64,000 nucleotides of DNA, from assembly GCA_027604705.1 (NCBI GenBank), contig JADHYV010000025.1, positions 248,001 through 312,000 on the forward strand, written 5' to 3'. Of this stretch, positions 1 through 12,159 are shown in pieces. A program made the translations under genes and the position numbers. This DNA comes from Allomyces arbusculus (taxonomy: Eukaryota > Blastocladiomycota > Blastocladiomycetes > Blastocladiales > Blastocladiaceae). Position 1 is the first letter of the stretch; each line of letters opens with the position of its first letter. Below the pieces are notes generated by a model. The model had not been told where the DNA came from. It ran no database searches and worked only from the letters and a program-made list of their open reading frames with translations.

Positions 1-2848
1 CACGGCCTGCACGAAATCGCGAATCTTTTGCGAGTCCGTGGTGCGTTCCGGGAACCCCATGACGACCGTATTCGGCCTGAGCACACCGATCCCGGCCGAC
101 TGCACGCACGCCGTGATCCCGTCGGCGAGCGACGCGCAGACCAACACTTCGGCAAACGCATTCACGTCAAATTTGCGCACCATGGCGCGCATCATCGACG
201 TTTCGCGCTCAATCTGGTTGGCCTTGACGGCCTCCTCGAACGGCTTGATCAATAGTCGGCACACGACCGAAAGGCCGCCCGACTTCTTGAGCTGTGCGAG
301 AAACGCGAGAATGTGGAACGACGACGCGGCGACGCCGTCATTGTGCTCGGGCGCCATGAACGCAATGATTTGCGGGCGCCACATGCGCGGCGTCTGCGGG
401 TGCTGCTCGAGGTCGAGTAACTTGGCCTGCGCGACTTGCAGTCGCAGCGACCACATGCCTTCGCCGCCCCAGTTCACTTCGGCGCCGCGGAACTCGAGCA
501 GCTTGTAGACGATATACACGCCGACGAGGGCCAGGACCGCGCCAAGCCAGCTGAGCACGAACATGAACGACAGCGACACGACGCCGCCGAGTAACGACAG
601 CGTCCAGTGGTAGAATCGAAACGTGGGCCGCCAGACGACTGCGTTCGTGAACCCGAACAGCGCCGTGGCCAAGTTGATGCATGCGTAGGTGAGCAGGTAA
701 CACATGGTCGTGACGGGCGCGACGATATCGAGCGACCCGGCGAGCACACCCGCGGCCGCGATCGCGAACGTGACGCCGAGCGCCTTGTACCGGCCGTTCA
801 GCCAATACAGCGACAAAATATCGTCTTTAGCAATCGCACGCAGGACGCGCACCGACCCCATCAGACACTGTAGTGCCGGACCCAACGTCGCTGCAACCGT
901 CGCCGTGTACCCGATCGCCGGATGCGGCCACGCGAGGAGCGCCATGAGCAGCCCCTCTGGGTAACTGCGCGTGCGCAGCATTGCGCCCGAGACGGTCGTG
1001 CCGAGCAACACAATCACGGCCGCGTAGACGAGCGTCGAGGTGCCGATCGCGGCGAGCGTGCCGGTAGGAATCACGCGCTCGGCGCGTCGCACGATCCCCG
1101 TCTTGTTGACGCCGGCCATGATCCCCGTGACGCATGGGAAGAAGAGGGCGAACAGTTTGGTCCACGGCACGTCTTGCGCTCGACCGTACAGGTCCGGCTC
1201 GCCCTGGCCGGGGTGCAGATTGTCGGAAAGGTGGCCAGGGAAGCCAGTGACGCCTGGAAGGGACGTGACGAGCCGATTCGAGGCCATGATGCCGACGACG
1301 ATCAGGACGAGGCCGGTGCAGACGAGAAGAATGAGTGCGAACCCGACGCGGTGCATCTGTTGGTGTTGATTCGCACGTTGTGAGTCGCATGTGTGACCCA
1401 AGAGAGAACAAATCATTGGGATACGTACCCACCGCGGAGGCAAGAACAGCGCGCTCATGAGCAGGCACAATGCCGAGAAGCCGTAGACTCGGGCCGTCAT
1501 TTGTGGGTCGGAAAAGACCCACTCGGACGGGATCACATAATTCTATCGGCTCAACGTTAGCGCTGCCGGTATCAACCGTATTGTCACGCATTCGGAAAGT
1601 ACGAACCGTGAAAACCTCCATGCACCCGAGAATCGACGTTGCGACGGCAATGCTCGTCGACAGGTAAAACATGAGCCCCACGGCGCCGCCTACTTCGCGA
1701 CCGAGCGTTCGGCTCAGCAGGTAATATGCACCACCGGCCTCTGGAAAGTGAAGAGTATCAGCGCGTCCGTTCGACCATTGCTGAGCGCAATCCTTGAGCA
1801 AAAAGTACGAACGGGAATGCAATCCATTGGCGACCATGGCCGACATGGACAGGGCCGTGGTCAACGTCTTTCGAAAAAAGCACGCCGAATCAGCACGCTG
1901 TCCACCGCACCGGGACGAGACTTGTGGAACGTACGCAAATGACGGCCATGAGCAGGAAAATCAGCGCGCCCGAAACACCGGCCATACCGACGACCCAAGG
2001 TAATCGAACAAACAAGATGATGCCGAAAATGTTTTGCAGACACGGCAGCAACACGCCCGTCATGATCCCGAGCTATGCGATAATCGGCACAAACTGAATG
2101 AGACTTGAGCATGCCGACCGTGAGTATTCAGCATCATTCTGGTTTACGCACGAACGGAGCCGGTGGTGGCGGTGGAGGAGGTTTCGACGCCTCTACGCAA
2201 TTCATTCCATCAAGTCAATTCAACTTCCGCCACGGCATAAACAAGCAGAACAAAGTACGCACGCGAGTTATTCGATGGCGACCGCAGCAAATACCGCGAT
2301 ACTGGGCGTCGGTTCGACCCATCGTCTTCGAACAGCGCCAAGTTGGATGAGACCGACGTGTACGTCAGGTTATTCAAGTTGGGATTGATCAGCGTCGCCG
2401 TGGCCATATCCGGCGAGACTTGGTCGCGGCGAATACTGCCAACGGGCGGCATCGGGAACACGCCCGTGGACGACAGGAACCGGCGCCGCTGCTCGCTTGA
2501 CGGCGAGTTGAACAGGGTCGTGTAATTGCTCGCTGGGGAACCGGGCAAGTGCGGCACAGAACGGACGTGCGGGCTGGTCGCGGCACAGGGTAGGTGCGGC
2601 GGAACGGGCGACCGCGCGCGCGCCACGTCGTCATCGTCGTCGCCGCCCATGTCGTCCGTGTACGAGGATGACGAGGAGGTAGAGAGCGAGAATCGGTGCT
2701 GATTCGACAGGACGCGCAGCTCCAGATCGCCGGCGTCGCAAGGCGCAATGTCGTCGTTGGGAGAGGTTGTCGTCGTGCCAGGATCCGCTGCGGGCGAGTC
2801 CGGTGCTGGACCCGGCGGCCAGTTCATTATGGCGGATTTCTTGTCCAT
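1..2848 (-). CDS. VHC1: K-Cl cotransporter (SLC12/KCC, Vhc1-like), C-terminus cut by window edge
   Basis: This is an electroneutral cation-chloride cotransporter; yeast Vhc1 acts at the vacuole and animal KCCs at the plasma membrane. Exons on the minus strand are 2848-2259, 2192-2156, 2072-1935, 1867-1813, 1740-1607, 1542-1429 and 1356 to beyond base 1. They join in frame for at least 808 codons. The disordered Ser/Asp-rich N-terminus ends in NLALFEDD, the KCC pre-membrane motif. It is followed by LGIMTGVLLPCLQN (TM1), MSAMVANG then AGGAYYLLSRTLG (TM3 region), and LFFPCVTGIMAGVN. The cytosolic tail begins with NWGGEGMW and WRPQIIAFMA, as in KCC rather than NKCC. The start at 2848 is the first ATG with a continuous path into the N-terminal exon. 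The final residues lie outside the window. Confidence 0.93.
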
Positions 2849-4088
2849 GATGGGCGATCGAGCAGGCCGGCGCGTGACACAGGACCGATTGAGATGAACA
2901 CGGCGCTGCGGCGGCGCAGTGCCAAGCGTCGAGAAACGCGTGCTTGAGGGTGGAATGGATGATGATGATGTCGCAAAGAAGAACGGGAATGAGCTGGTGG
3001 TGAACGGGCACAAACGACAAAGCAAGGAGGAAGGATTCGAACTTGGAGGGAGGCGAGCAAGAATCGAATCCACGACGGCCCCAGGACAAGCTTGACGCGC
3101 AGGATTCGAGACCCGGGACGCGTGCGTTGAACGAGTGCCGTCACACACGCCAGAGCGAAAAGATGATCAACGATGGTTGGCCTACGAACGGCGAAAGAGC
3201 AACGGTCGAGGAGGCGCACGACAGGCCGGGGGTGGCGTTTGAACTGTGAACGCCGGTTGTTGGATGGCGTCGTGGCGGCGTCGCGTCGAGTTGGGCAGAA
3301 ACGGATCAAATTTTACACCGAGATGTTGCAACTGCTTGCAAAGCAAAGCTCGTGACCGGCGTGAGGGTAGCACAGGCTAGCAACTCGCCGACGCGTCGGG
3401 GGCTTCGTGGAAGAGGATCACTTGGGCAACGCGCGACGCTGCGGTGGCCGGTTGACTGGCCTTCGCGGCCGATCAGCACCAGCAGACAGAGCGAGCTGCT
3501 GCTGAATGGCGGGTGAGGATAGTTGCTGTCGATGTGCGGGTTGCTGATCAGGTGGCCGACTCGCGGTTGTGGCGCGGTATCGAGCGTTGCACTTCTCCAC
3601 TGAGCCTTTTGCGGCGGCGGGAGACAGGTGATACTTGAAGCGATATTTTGCACCAAGTTGTGCGTCGTCGTCGTGCTCGCAATCTCCGCGGCAGCGCCGG
3701 CCGGCGCGGTCGCCATGCTGGCTGCTGGCTCCCGTTGCTTCTGCTGAAAGAAAATCGTCATATTGCCAAAAAATGGTGGCGCATGATGAAGTGACGTGGC
3801 GGCGTGTCGGAAAATCAACGCGTCGGACGCTTTCATTTTCTCGCACGTGTCGCTGCGAAGGGCAGTTACCTGGTCCGCCCCAGATGTGGCTGAGAGCGCA
3901 CCACTCGCACCTTCACGCGTGTCGCGCGATGGACTTCGTCGCCCTCGTCAAGCTTGCCGAGCGCTCGTCCTCCTCTTCACCTTCATCCCCACTTCGCTGT
4001 AGTTGCGCCGGCCCCTTACTGCCCGCGCGCTCGGCCACGACACCGACACCGACGCTCAGCCCGCCTACCGACCCGCCCACCCGCCAAA
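2849..4088. other. intergenic, divergent promoter region
   Basis: This is the shared upstream region of the leftward K-Cl cotransporter and the rightward coiled-coil adaptor gene. Open frames on both strands are low-complexity and match nothing I know. Several GATTCGAA-type words near 3034-3105 look like tRNA T-arms but do not fold into a cloverleaf. Confidence 0.5.
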
Positions 4089-5290
4089 ATGCTGCAGCAA
4101 GTCACCGACTCGCTCGACATGTCGTCGCTGTCCTCGGCGCTCGCTGCCGTCTCGACGCCCGCCGACAAGCGCCTGCAGCACCTCGACGAGATTGACGAGC
4201 AGTCGCTGCGCGACCTCGTCAAGGACGTCTTCAAGCAGGTTGCCGCCAAGGAGCGCGGTACGTTTCGCCACTGGGCTCCTCACGCACGCCACCTCACCAA
4301 GGCTGACCCGTTTTTCTGCAATGTATAGACCTGGTCCTCGCCGCGCAAATCGGCCAGTCGCTGCTCGACAAGAACAATGAGCTGCAAGCTGCCCTCGCTG
4401 CCGCACAGGCGTCGCACCCTACCGCCGCCGACGACGTCGAGAACGACGACTCCGACAACCCGCGCCCAACTCCCGCCGAGCTGCCCGCCGACTACGCCGA
4501 TCTCGAAGCACATAACGCTGACCTGGCCGGGCGTATCGGCGACCTGGAACGCGCATTGCGCGACTTGCGCAACGCGTCGCGCCGCGAAGTGCGCCACCTG
4601 GCCGCGGAAATCGCGTCGTGCAAGGACCGCGCTGACGCGGCCGAGGCCAAGGCCGCGGAAGTGGCCGTCGTCAAGGACCGGCTGTCGCGCGAGAAACTTG
4701 AGTTGAAGGTGCAGTTGGCCAAAGCGCAGGCGGCGGCGGCCGCTGCGGCTGCAGCTGCAGCGGAAGATGAGGAGGCAGGCGCACCCGAGGACGCACCGGT
4801 GCCCGTCGGTCTCGAAGACCTCGAGGAGGAACTTTACGCGCTGCGCGACGAGCGCGACGCGCTCTCGGAGACGAACCAGGAAATGGCGACGCGGCTCGCC
4901 GACGCGTTGACGAAACTCGACGATATGGCGCAGCGTTACGAGGCCATGGAGCGCACGCTCGCCGAGTACACGGCGCTGCAGGACTCGTACAAGTTGCAGG
5001 CCGCGCACATTACCGAGCTGTCGGAACTCGTCGAGACGCAGCGCCGGCAACTGGCGCCCGCGGCCGAAGGGGACGAGGTCGAGGAACATGAGGTCGGGAC
5101 CGAGGTGGTCGAGCAGCATGAAGGGCTGTTTGCGCGGTTGCGGCACCACCGCGAGAATGCCGACGCGTCGAATGCGTCGTTGATTGCGGAACTCGAGCGC
5201 GCGTGGGCCAAGGAGCGCGGGCCACAGCCGCCGGCGTCCGGGTTCTCGGGGTTGTTTGAGGGCGTGCGGTCGCTGCTGCAGCTGCACTGA
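4089..5290 (+). CDS. coiled-coil protein with dynein-adaptor (CC1-box-like) motif
   Basis: Exons 4089-4257 and 4329-5290 encode 376 residues. The intron is 71 nt (GTACGT...TATAG). Residues of about 57-75 read DLVLAAQIGQSLLDKNNE. This matches the CC1 box of HAP1/TRAK, BICDR and Spindly-type activating adaptors (AAxIGxxLL followed by N), which binds dynein light intermediate chain. The rest is almost entirely coiled coil, broken by an Ala run and a short acidic Pro-containing linker. A second short motif, SLIAELERA, lies near the C-terminus, roughly where adaptors carry a second dynein/dynactin contact. Dynein-adaptor function is inferred from motif and architecture. The gene itself is well supported by ATG, splice frame and stop. 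The alternative is an unrelated coiled-coil protein with a chance motif. Confidence 0.75.
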
Positions 5291-5659
5291 AGGTTCGCCG
5301 TGTCTCCTCGGGCTCGGCCGATGCGGTGCTTTCTTGCAACGTCTGTCGCGCGCCTGATGATGGCGGCCCATTTTTGATTTTACTCCAAAACCATCGTGTT
5401 GTCTTGTACATTTGTACAGTTCCATTGCCTTTTCCTCCACACCTCGCACGAATTGGAAATATAAAGCGGACACAGTTGTGAAACGATCCTTTCGATATTC
5501 TACAAACGGCGCTGCACTATGGAAAAGAAAGAAAAAAGGCACGAACAAACCCACGGCAGCAACCAAACCATCACGCTCGACACAGCGCAGAACCAGCAGC
5601 CCAACGAACAGTGAAAACAAATCACGTCCAATAATCACCTCCCACAACCCATCCGCTCC

Positions 5660-6502
5660 TCAAAACCGCTCCTTCATTCGCGCCGACACAGTGCGCAGCG
5701 TTGAATACACCTTCCCGGGCGGAGACCCGAGAATCAGCGACACGACCGCATCTTTTGCCACCCGGATGTTCTGGAACGACCCCAAGATATGAATCTTGGT
5801 ATCGGCCACGACAATTCGGGTCCGCGACGCATTCTCGATGGTAAACTTGGTCTTACCGTTCTTGCCGGCAATGCGGCCAATCGCGCGCGACAAGTGATCG
5901 CCGTTGAGCGTCTTGACGTCCTTGATCTCAAACGAATCGAGGAAAAGGTCGTCGAGTCGCAGCAGCGCCAGCGCGTCGGTAACGTCGAATCCCACGGCAA
6001 AGGCCTTGACAAAGTCGTGGCCCTTTTGCAGCGAGGAAGGTTCCTTGGTCTCGGCGCACGACTAGACGCGGTGCAGAGAGCGTGATGAGCTGAAGTTCAA
6101 GCCGCGGTGCACGAGAGAGGTGAAAAAACGCACCCGCAGCTCGACGCACTTGGACTTGAGGTTAAACCGCACTTGCAGGCCCATGTGCTCCACGAGCGGC
6201 GTGTAGATTTGCAGCCACTCCTTTTTCAAGGGGGTCAACCGGTGTGGCGGGATCAGCACGCGGCGGAATTGCTTGCCCGTGGGCTACACACACTCATTGC
6301 CGTCGTCAGTTGCGGCATGGCATCGGAACTCGACGATGGAGCCGTGAGTGCGCACCGCCATCTCCTGCGCCGACGCCGGCGCAAACTTGGGCTTGGCGTC
6401 CACGTCCATACTGTCGTCCTGCGCGCTCGCGGCAGCTGCGGCAGCCTCGTCGGCAGCGGCGATAATGTCGACGGGTGCCAAGGTCACCGACTTGGGGTCC
6501 AT
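5660..6502 (-). CDS. PNO1: PNO1/Dim2 KH-domain 40S assembly factor
   Basis: Partner of Nob1, a KH-like RNA-binding factor of nucleolar and cytoplasmic pre-40S particles, needed for 18S rRNA 3'-end maturation and dimethylation. Exons are 6502-6356, 6283-6134 and 6061-5660, giving 232 residues. The first exon is a short low-complexity Ala/Asp leader, typical of the family. Diagnostic stretches follow: [14 protein letters not shown], then the KH module with [16 protein letters not shown] and [10 protein letters not shown]. The near-invariant tail [13 protein letters not shown] ... MKERF ends at the stop. Length is slightly under the yeast protein because the leader is short. Both introns have C at position +4. 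The SDR gene is divergent upstream. Confidence 0.97.
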
Positions 6503-6986
6503 GATGGGGGTTGGATGCAGTGGGGACTCGAGGCGGAGTTGGGCGGGGCGATGGATGGGATTCGGGGTGCAGAGGCCGTCGAGTGCTAATAGCGGCCTGC
6601 GGTGGTGCTAGTACGGTTGGTTGCGGTCGGTGTGGATGCCGGGGGTTCTTCTGTGCGTGCTCGTCGTCGTGCCAAGTCGGGGCGGGACGTTGCGGTTGGC
6701 GCTGAGGAGCAAAATGTGCGCGAGCGGTCACCTGATGCCAGGTGGCTGCGTTGCCAGGTACTGCGATGGTGTGGTTTTGGGTATTGGTTGCGCCAGGGTT
6801 CGAACCGGCACCTTCCGGTCGAACGGTCCAACGCGTGGTTTGCCGAACGGAAAATTACGAGAGGTGTGCTGTCTACCCCCACGCGGCCACGACCTGGCCA
6901 GTGGCAAACTCGCTTTCGATCCTGCTTGCCCCACACTCTTTCTCCCTGAACTGACGCTGAACGCAACCAACCATTACCAACCAAGC
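6503..6986. promoter_or_regulatory. divergent promoter region between PNO1 and SDR gene
   Basis: This 484 bp region separates two head-to-head starts. It contains a hairpin with arms 6798-6808 and 6815-6824 and a 6-nt loop; one arm base is bulged. The left arm also reads as a Pol III B-box (GTTCGAACC), but there is no cloverleaf around it. Confidence 0.45.
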
Positions 6987-8404
6987 ATGGGCCGCCTTGC
7001 TGGACAGACCGTCTTCATGTACGCACGCCGGCCACGCCTAAACAACCACATGCGCAATACGAGCCGATTCGACAAAGTCGCGACCCCGACTTGATCAGCT
7101 CGCGCGCGCGCCATGGAACCGAATTCTGACCAAGATCTTGCGATTCCACGGCGTTTCTATCCGGTGGGCGACACAACGACGCGAATAACAGTACTGGCGC
7201 GAGTGCCGGGATTGGCGCGAGGTAACAATTTGGCCGAGTTGTTCTCGCGCTGGACGGCCGACGTGCCAGAGCACTGATCACGCCCGTATTTCTCTCCTGG
7301 ACCCATTCCGTAGCTGCGCTCGGTATGCGCTCCCCCACACCTGCTCCGTTTCCGCGGGCCAAAAGCCGCCAACTGACGCGCGATCCGTCCTTTCCCAGCC
7401 ACTTTGCCGAAGAACACTGCAACCTGGTCCTGACGGCGCGCCGTCTCGAGCGGCTCCAGGAGCTTCGCGCCGAACTGCTTGCGCAGTACCCCGACATACA
7501 GGTGCACGTCGTCGCGCTCGACGTGACGAAGCGTGCGGACGTTTTTGCCGTGGTCGATGCGCTGCCTGAGGCGTTCAAGAACGTGGATGTGCTCGTCAAC
7601 AATGCAGGTGCGTTTCCGCGAGTCAGCGATTCGTCCCGGTCATGGAGAAGGTGGTGTTCTCAAATTGATTTGATGGGTCCATGTAGGTCTGAGTCTGGGC
7701 CTCGACCACCTGCTCGACGTGAGCGAGGAGAGCGTCAACATCATGTTCGATACGAACGTTAAGTGCGTTGTCCACCGCGAAGTGGACCGGTTTCCTGAAG
7801 TGCATCACAAACTGACCTTCTTGTCGTGATCTCCCAGGGGCCTTCTCAACGTGACCCAGGCCATCGTCCCGGCCATGAAGCAGCGCGGCAAGGGCCACAT
7901 TATCAACATTGGCTCCGTCGCAGGCAAGCAGGCCTAGTACGCCCTCCCTCTCTCTTACTCGCACCTCCTTTCCAGCCCGCTCTGCTCACATCGCTTGGCT
8001 TCCCTTGTTTAGCGCCGGCGGCTCCATCTACTGTGCGACTAAGCACGCCGTCGAGGCCATGTCGCAAGCTCTGACACAGGAACTGGTCAACACGCCGCTG
8101 CGCGTGACTTTGGTTGCGCCCGGCCTCGTGCAGACCGAGTTCTCCGTCGTGCGGTTCCACGGGAACCAGGACAAGGCCGACTCTGTCTACAAGGGGCTCG
8201 ACCCGTTGACGGGCGACGACATTGCCGAGGTCGTCGTGTTTGCCGCGTCGCGCCCGCCGCACGTGCAGAGTACGTTGCGTTTTAGATTCGATTGAGGAGG
8301 GATTGGGAATGGGTGCTCACCACCTGCGCACGCGGCGTCTAGTCAACGACATTCTCGTCTACCCGACGCAGCAGGCGTCCGTGTTCCACATCCACCGCAA
8401 CTAA
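6987..8404 (+). CDS. short-chain dehydrogenase, YMR226C/serine 3-dehydrogenase type
   Basis: NADP-dependent classical SDR. The closest family I recognise is yeast YMR226C, which oxidises L-allo-threonine, serine and 3-hydroxy acids. Seven exons join in frame: 6987-7018, 7192-7221, 7399-7607, 7687-7762, 7838-7936, 8013-8269 and 8343-8404. The product is 254 residues. Visible motifs are TGASAGIG (cofactor loop), TARRLERL, DVLVNNAG, NIGSVAGKQA, the catalytic YCATK and APGLVQTEFS. The family-specific tail is LVYPTQQASVFHIHRN. The first two exons are only 32 and 30 nt, and the glycine-rich loop is coded entirely by the second. I am less sure of the exon 2-3 junction, where the aligned helix is two residues short. 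A possible poly(A) signal lies downstream near 8633. Confidence 0.92.
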
Positions 8405-9075
8405 GCGGATGAGGTCCACCTTGTGAGCTCATAGATGCGATCAACATGACGTCGTGCCCACGCTTGGTCGCAGATCGTCCCGCGCACCCATACACAACCG
8501 CGGGGTTGTCATCGCCGGCGTAAATGGATCGGTCTTCTAGTCCACCAGTTCGCGCTTGAACCCATCCTCAGGAGCGTTACCAGAATCCGCTTCAGAACAC
8601 TCCATCGCGTCCAAATGGCGTTATTTGTGAATAAATGAATTTGATAAATTGACGCCGCCCACGTCACTGGCCCTGCGACGCGACGCCAACCAACGCCAAC
8701 CTGCAACGAAACGCCACCATTTGCCCCTGACACGCTCCGCAACGATCAGACATCAAAATGAACAACCAACTGAGGAACACACGCGCGTCAACGAGCGCGC
8801 CAGCTTGAAGGGGAGCCGGACCCATTGCATCTCTCGCCAGTCGAACACCATCAGCACCATCTTCCAGCATAGCCGCGCAGCAACAGCAACGCGCGGACCC
8901 TTAGCAAGGTGCGACACATGCATTTGCAAGAATCGAGTGCGCGACCGGCACCTCGACAGCATGCGCGCACCGGCTCGCGGCAGTGGCGTAAAGTCATGAA
9001 CTGACCGACGAGTTCGTGCTCGCGCTCTGGATCCCGTGTCAACCAGCAGCACTTCAGCCCATCAGACCAGCGATC
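8405..9075. other. intergenic, tandem genes
   Basis: Downstream region of the SDR gene and upstream region of the next coiled-coil gene, both rightward. Apart from an AATAAA near 8633 I see nothing that reads as a gene. Confidence 0.5.
8631..8638 (+). terminator. candidate poly(A) signal of the SDR gene
   Basis: An AATAAA-containing AT-rich patch, GTGAATAAATG, lies about 230 bases after the SDR stop codon in otherwise GC-rich DNA. Confidence 0.35.
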
Positions 9076-10616
9076 ATGTCCTACTCGTACGGCCGCGGCC
9101 GGCGCACCTACTCGCGGTCTCCGTTTGCGACCGATGACGATAACCAGGACCAGGCTTGTACGTTTTGATGCGCCACCGTCCCTTTCCACCCCATTGCACT
9201 CACGACGCGTCCATCTACCAGCCCAGCGCGGCCGGTCGTCGACGCGTATTCCCGCGCCGCCGTCGCCCGCGTCCTCGTCGTCGCACACGTCCCCGACGGG
9301 CGGGAACCGGTATCTGGCGCCGACCGACCGCCCGACGTCACCGCTCACGTATGGCAGCCGTACGCGCGCGGGCGCCTACCAGTCGTCGGCGATGTCGTCG
9401 ATTCTCGGCGGGTCGGCACCGACGCCCGTTGTTGCGCCGGCCGCGGAACGGTCGCGGTCGCGGTCGCGCGGGTTTGCCGCGGCCGAGTCGAGCGAGTCGC
9501 CCTTGTACGTTACCGAACGTGTTTCGGTTTTGGCCTGCTTGATCGAATATGCAGTGCAGATCGCTGACAAGGTGGATATTAGTGCCACGTCGACGACCGA
9601 GCCCGTCCCCCCGATCCGCACCGACATGCGGTCGCCCGTGCCGCGCAGTGAGAACCTGCGGTCGCCCGGCGGCGCGCGGTCGGCCGTGCCCGGGTATATG
9701 CGGTCCGTGAGCCCGGCGCCGTCGGTTGCCGCATCGGATATGACCGTCTCGGCGTTCCGCGACCCCGAGGCGTTCCGCAAGTTCAAGACGAAGCTCGCCG
9801 ATCTCAAGGAAGATCTTGGTAATGCCAAGTCGGAGCTTGACAAGCGTACGGCTTTCCTTTCCCTGTCGTGAGCCGCCGAAAGGATGTGAAGACTGAAACG
9901 TTCATGAACATCCGATAGGTACGCGCGAGCGCGACGAGCTACAGAACAAGGTGGCTTCGCTCGAGCAAGAGTCGACGGCGGCGCACCGCGACCTGTCGCA
10001 GGCGCACGCTCATATCCGCGATCTCGAGGAAGAGCTGGTCACGCAAAAGGCCGAGATGCAGGCCGAGATTGGTGCCCTGCGCAACGAACTCGGCCAGACG
10101 CAGAATGACCTGGCGGCCAAGACGGCTGCGCACGACGATCTCGCATACGAGCTGCGCACGTTGCGTGTCGACCACGCGAATCTGGCCAAGGCCTCGGACG
10201 AGGACCGCGAGGAACTGCGCGTGCTCCAGGAACAGCTCGAGATTGCGCAGCGCGCGCTGCAGGAAAAGACGCAGGAGTTTGAAGCGCTGCGTAAGGAGAA
10301 GGACCGCCGGTACGTCCTTCCTTTTTCCCTGGTTGCGACTTGAGGCATGGTGGAGCTCACGGTCGTGATCTCTTTCCTCCTCCACAGCTCGCTCGAGTTC
10401 CAGCAGGCGGACAAGAAGCGCATCGACTTGGAGGAGTCGTTCAAGGAACTTTCGGGCCACTCTAAGGCCATCGAGTCGTCGCACGAGCAGGCGCAGGACG
10501 AGCTCACGTACCTCGCGAGCCAGCTGCAGGAGGAACGCGAGGCGCGGCTCGCTGCCGAGGCCGCAGCACAGGACGCGCTGCAGCGGCTCGCTGAGCTCGA
10601 GGAAATGATGTCGTGA
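9076..10616 (+). CDS. unknown protein: Ser/Pro/Arg-rich head, coiled-coil tail
   Basis: Exons are 9076-9157, 9222-9845, 9919-10309 and 10388-10616, giving 441 residues. I do not recognise the family. The first half (about residues 1-220) is disordered and rich in Arg, Ser and Pro. It carries repeated S-P sites (MRSPVPR, LRSPGG, RSVSPAPS), plausible proline-directed kinase targets. From about residue 225 to the end it is a continuous, highly charged coiled coil starting with FRKFKTKLADLKEDL. All three introns begin GTACGT or GTACGG and keep frame. Architecture suggests a cytoskeletal or spindle-pole scaffold, but no motif proves this. Confidence 0.8.
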
Positions 10617-12159
10617 GCGTCGTCCAAGCGACGATGTGGACATAAGAGTATCACAAGACCACCAACACGAACACGAAAACGAGAATCGGAATCGGAGCGA
10701 CGCGCAATGTGAATTTTTTGGATTTGATTTTGGGTGCCGGGGCCCTGCCCTCGTGCCGGTTTGCGGGGGACGCGTTTGTACCTCCGCCGGCATCCCATGC
10801 CCTATATTTTGCTTCGTTTCCTCGACTGGAACGGCATTCTAATATGTAGATGACCACGTCTTTTCGCTTTTCAATTCTATGGAACCAGCGTTGGCCTTGG
10901 TCTTGGAATTACAGAATGCAGGTCGTGCTCCGAGCATGACCACTTAGTCGAGCTGCGACTGGCATCGGCGCTGCCGACCCGGTTTTCGCAACAGGCTCCG
11001 TTCGGCTGGCTCAGTCGTGCTCATACAATGAGGACGTGCACCTCGCGCATATTCTCCACCAGTTTTCATCCTGCTGTGACCCCAAACACGCGTCGACCGT
11101 GAAATATCAACCCGCCAAACACGCAGCACCATGGTTCGACTGCGCAGCAGCCTCCCGTGCGACACCAGCGTCGCAACAGATCAAGGTATCCTCCGCAGCA
11201 CCCGTCGGCTTGGCGGAAGATGTCGTTTCTGCGCCGTTCATCCGCGCGCCAGGGGATAACAGGGCCGGGTACCCGAACGGCCGTGCAACCGTGCATGCGC
11301 CTCATGAACGGCTGTTGGTCCGCAGCACCTGCTCTCTTGTTCGCTGGCTGACCCCCACGATTTTCATTTTCGATCGCGTGCATGATGTTTGATTGGCAAT
11401 GATCGCAGGGTCAACAACAAAGCATTGATTCATTCTAGACGTTTCACGGGACCCACGTCGCTGGACCGCGTGTTCATACCAAGGGGGGCGTACCTATCCG
11501 TCAATCACGCCGCGTTTTCACAAAACAACGCGTATGGGCACGGTTTGTATCACCAACGACGTTTGATTTCCTGCCGGGATCGGCCCGCTCTCCTCGTCTT
11601 GGGTTTGCAAAGGCTTCCCTTGGTCCCCTTAGTCCCGTTTTGCCATCCCAATGTTCCGAAAAACAGTTCCCCCGAGCTGGCCCCAGCGGTACGGTCGGCG
11701 TTGCAGATCTGCACGCGGCATTTCAATACCAGAGCGCGCATGTACGCGCCGCGCGTCCCGTCTCACCAATGTTCGCTCGGCTAGCCGCAAGACTAGTGCA
11801 TGTACGCTGGTCAGCAGGACCCCGTCGGTGCAGAAAGTCTGCCGCCGTGTCGCGCCAGGGTGGGCCCGTCCGCAGCCCCAGTCACCTGGCGCTCGCTCAT
11901 CCGGGCCCCAGTGTCGCGGTCGCACTTGGCGCCAACTGGGTCCTTGGTGCGAACTTCATCGGGGATACTCTCAGGCTGCGATTATCGCGTGTGGATGCCC
12001 CCAACGACCACACGAGGCGAGGTCGTGCACGACGTAGTACTCCCGCCGTATATAAACCTGCTGCGTGCCCAGTCGGGCTCGACTCTCCACCCTTCTTTGC
12101 ACAGCAATAGACGACCCGATACCCAGCACGATCTCTCCACCCAACAGTTTCCTCGCACC
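10617..12159. other. intergenic
   Basis: About 1.5 kb upstream of the lipase gene. Open frames exist on both strands but none has a domain, a good start or splice logic. The only element I would name is the TATA box near 12051. Confidence 0.5.
12049..12057 (+). promoter_or_regulatory. TATA box of the lipase gene
   Basis: GTATATAAA about 105 bases before the lipase ATG, in GC-rich surroundings; a canonical core promoter position. Confidence 0.65.

Noticed and set aside
3031-3110. cluster of tRNA-like GATTCGAA words on the minus strand
   Set aside because: No T-arm pairs properly around any of them and no anticodon arm is visible.
6798-6824. tRNA gene suggested by a perfect B-box word GTTCGAACC
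   Set aside because: T-stem pairing fails at two positions, no A-box or acceptor stem can be found on either strand, and the word is one arm of a simple hairpin.
9505-9552. extra intron in the unknown coiled-coil gene (GTACGT...ATATGCAG)
   Set aside because: Removing it shifts frame into a stop, while reading through keeps the long open frame.
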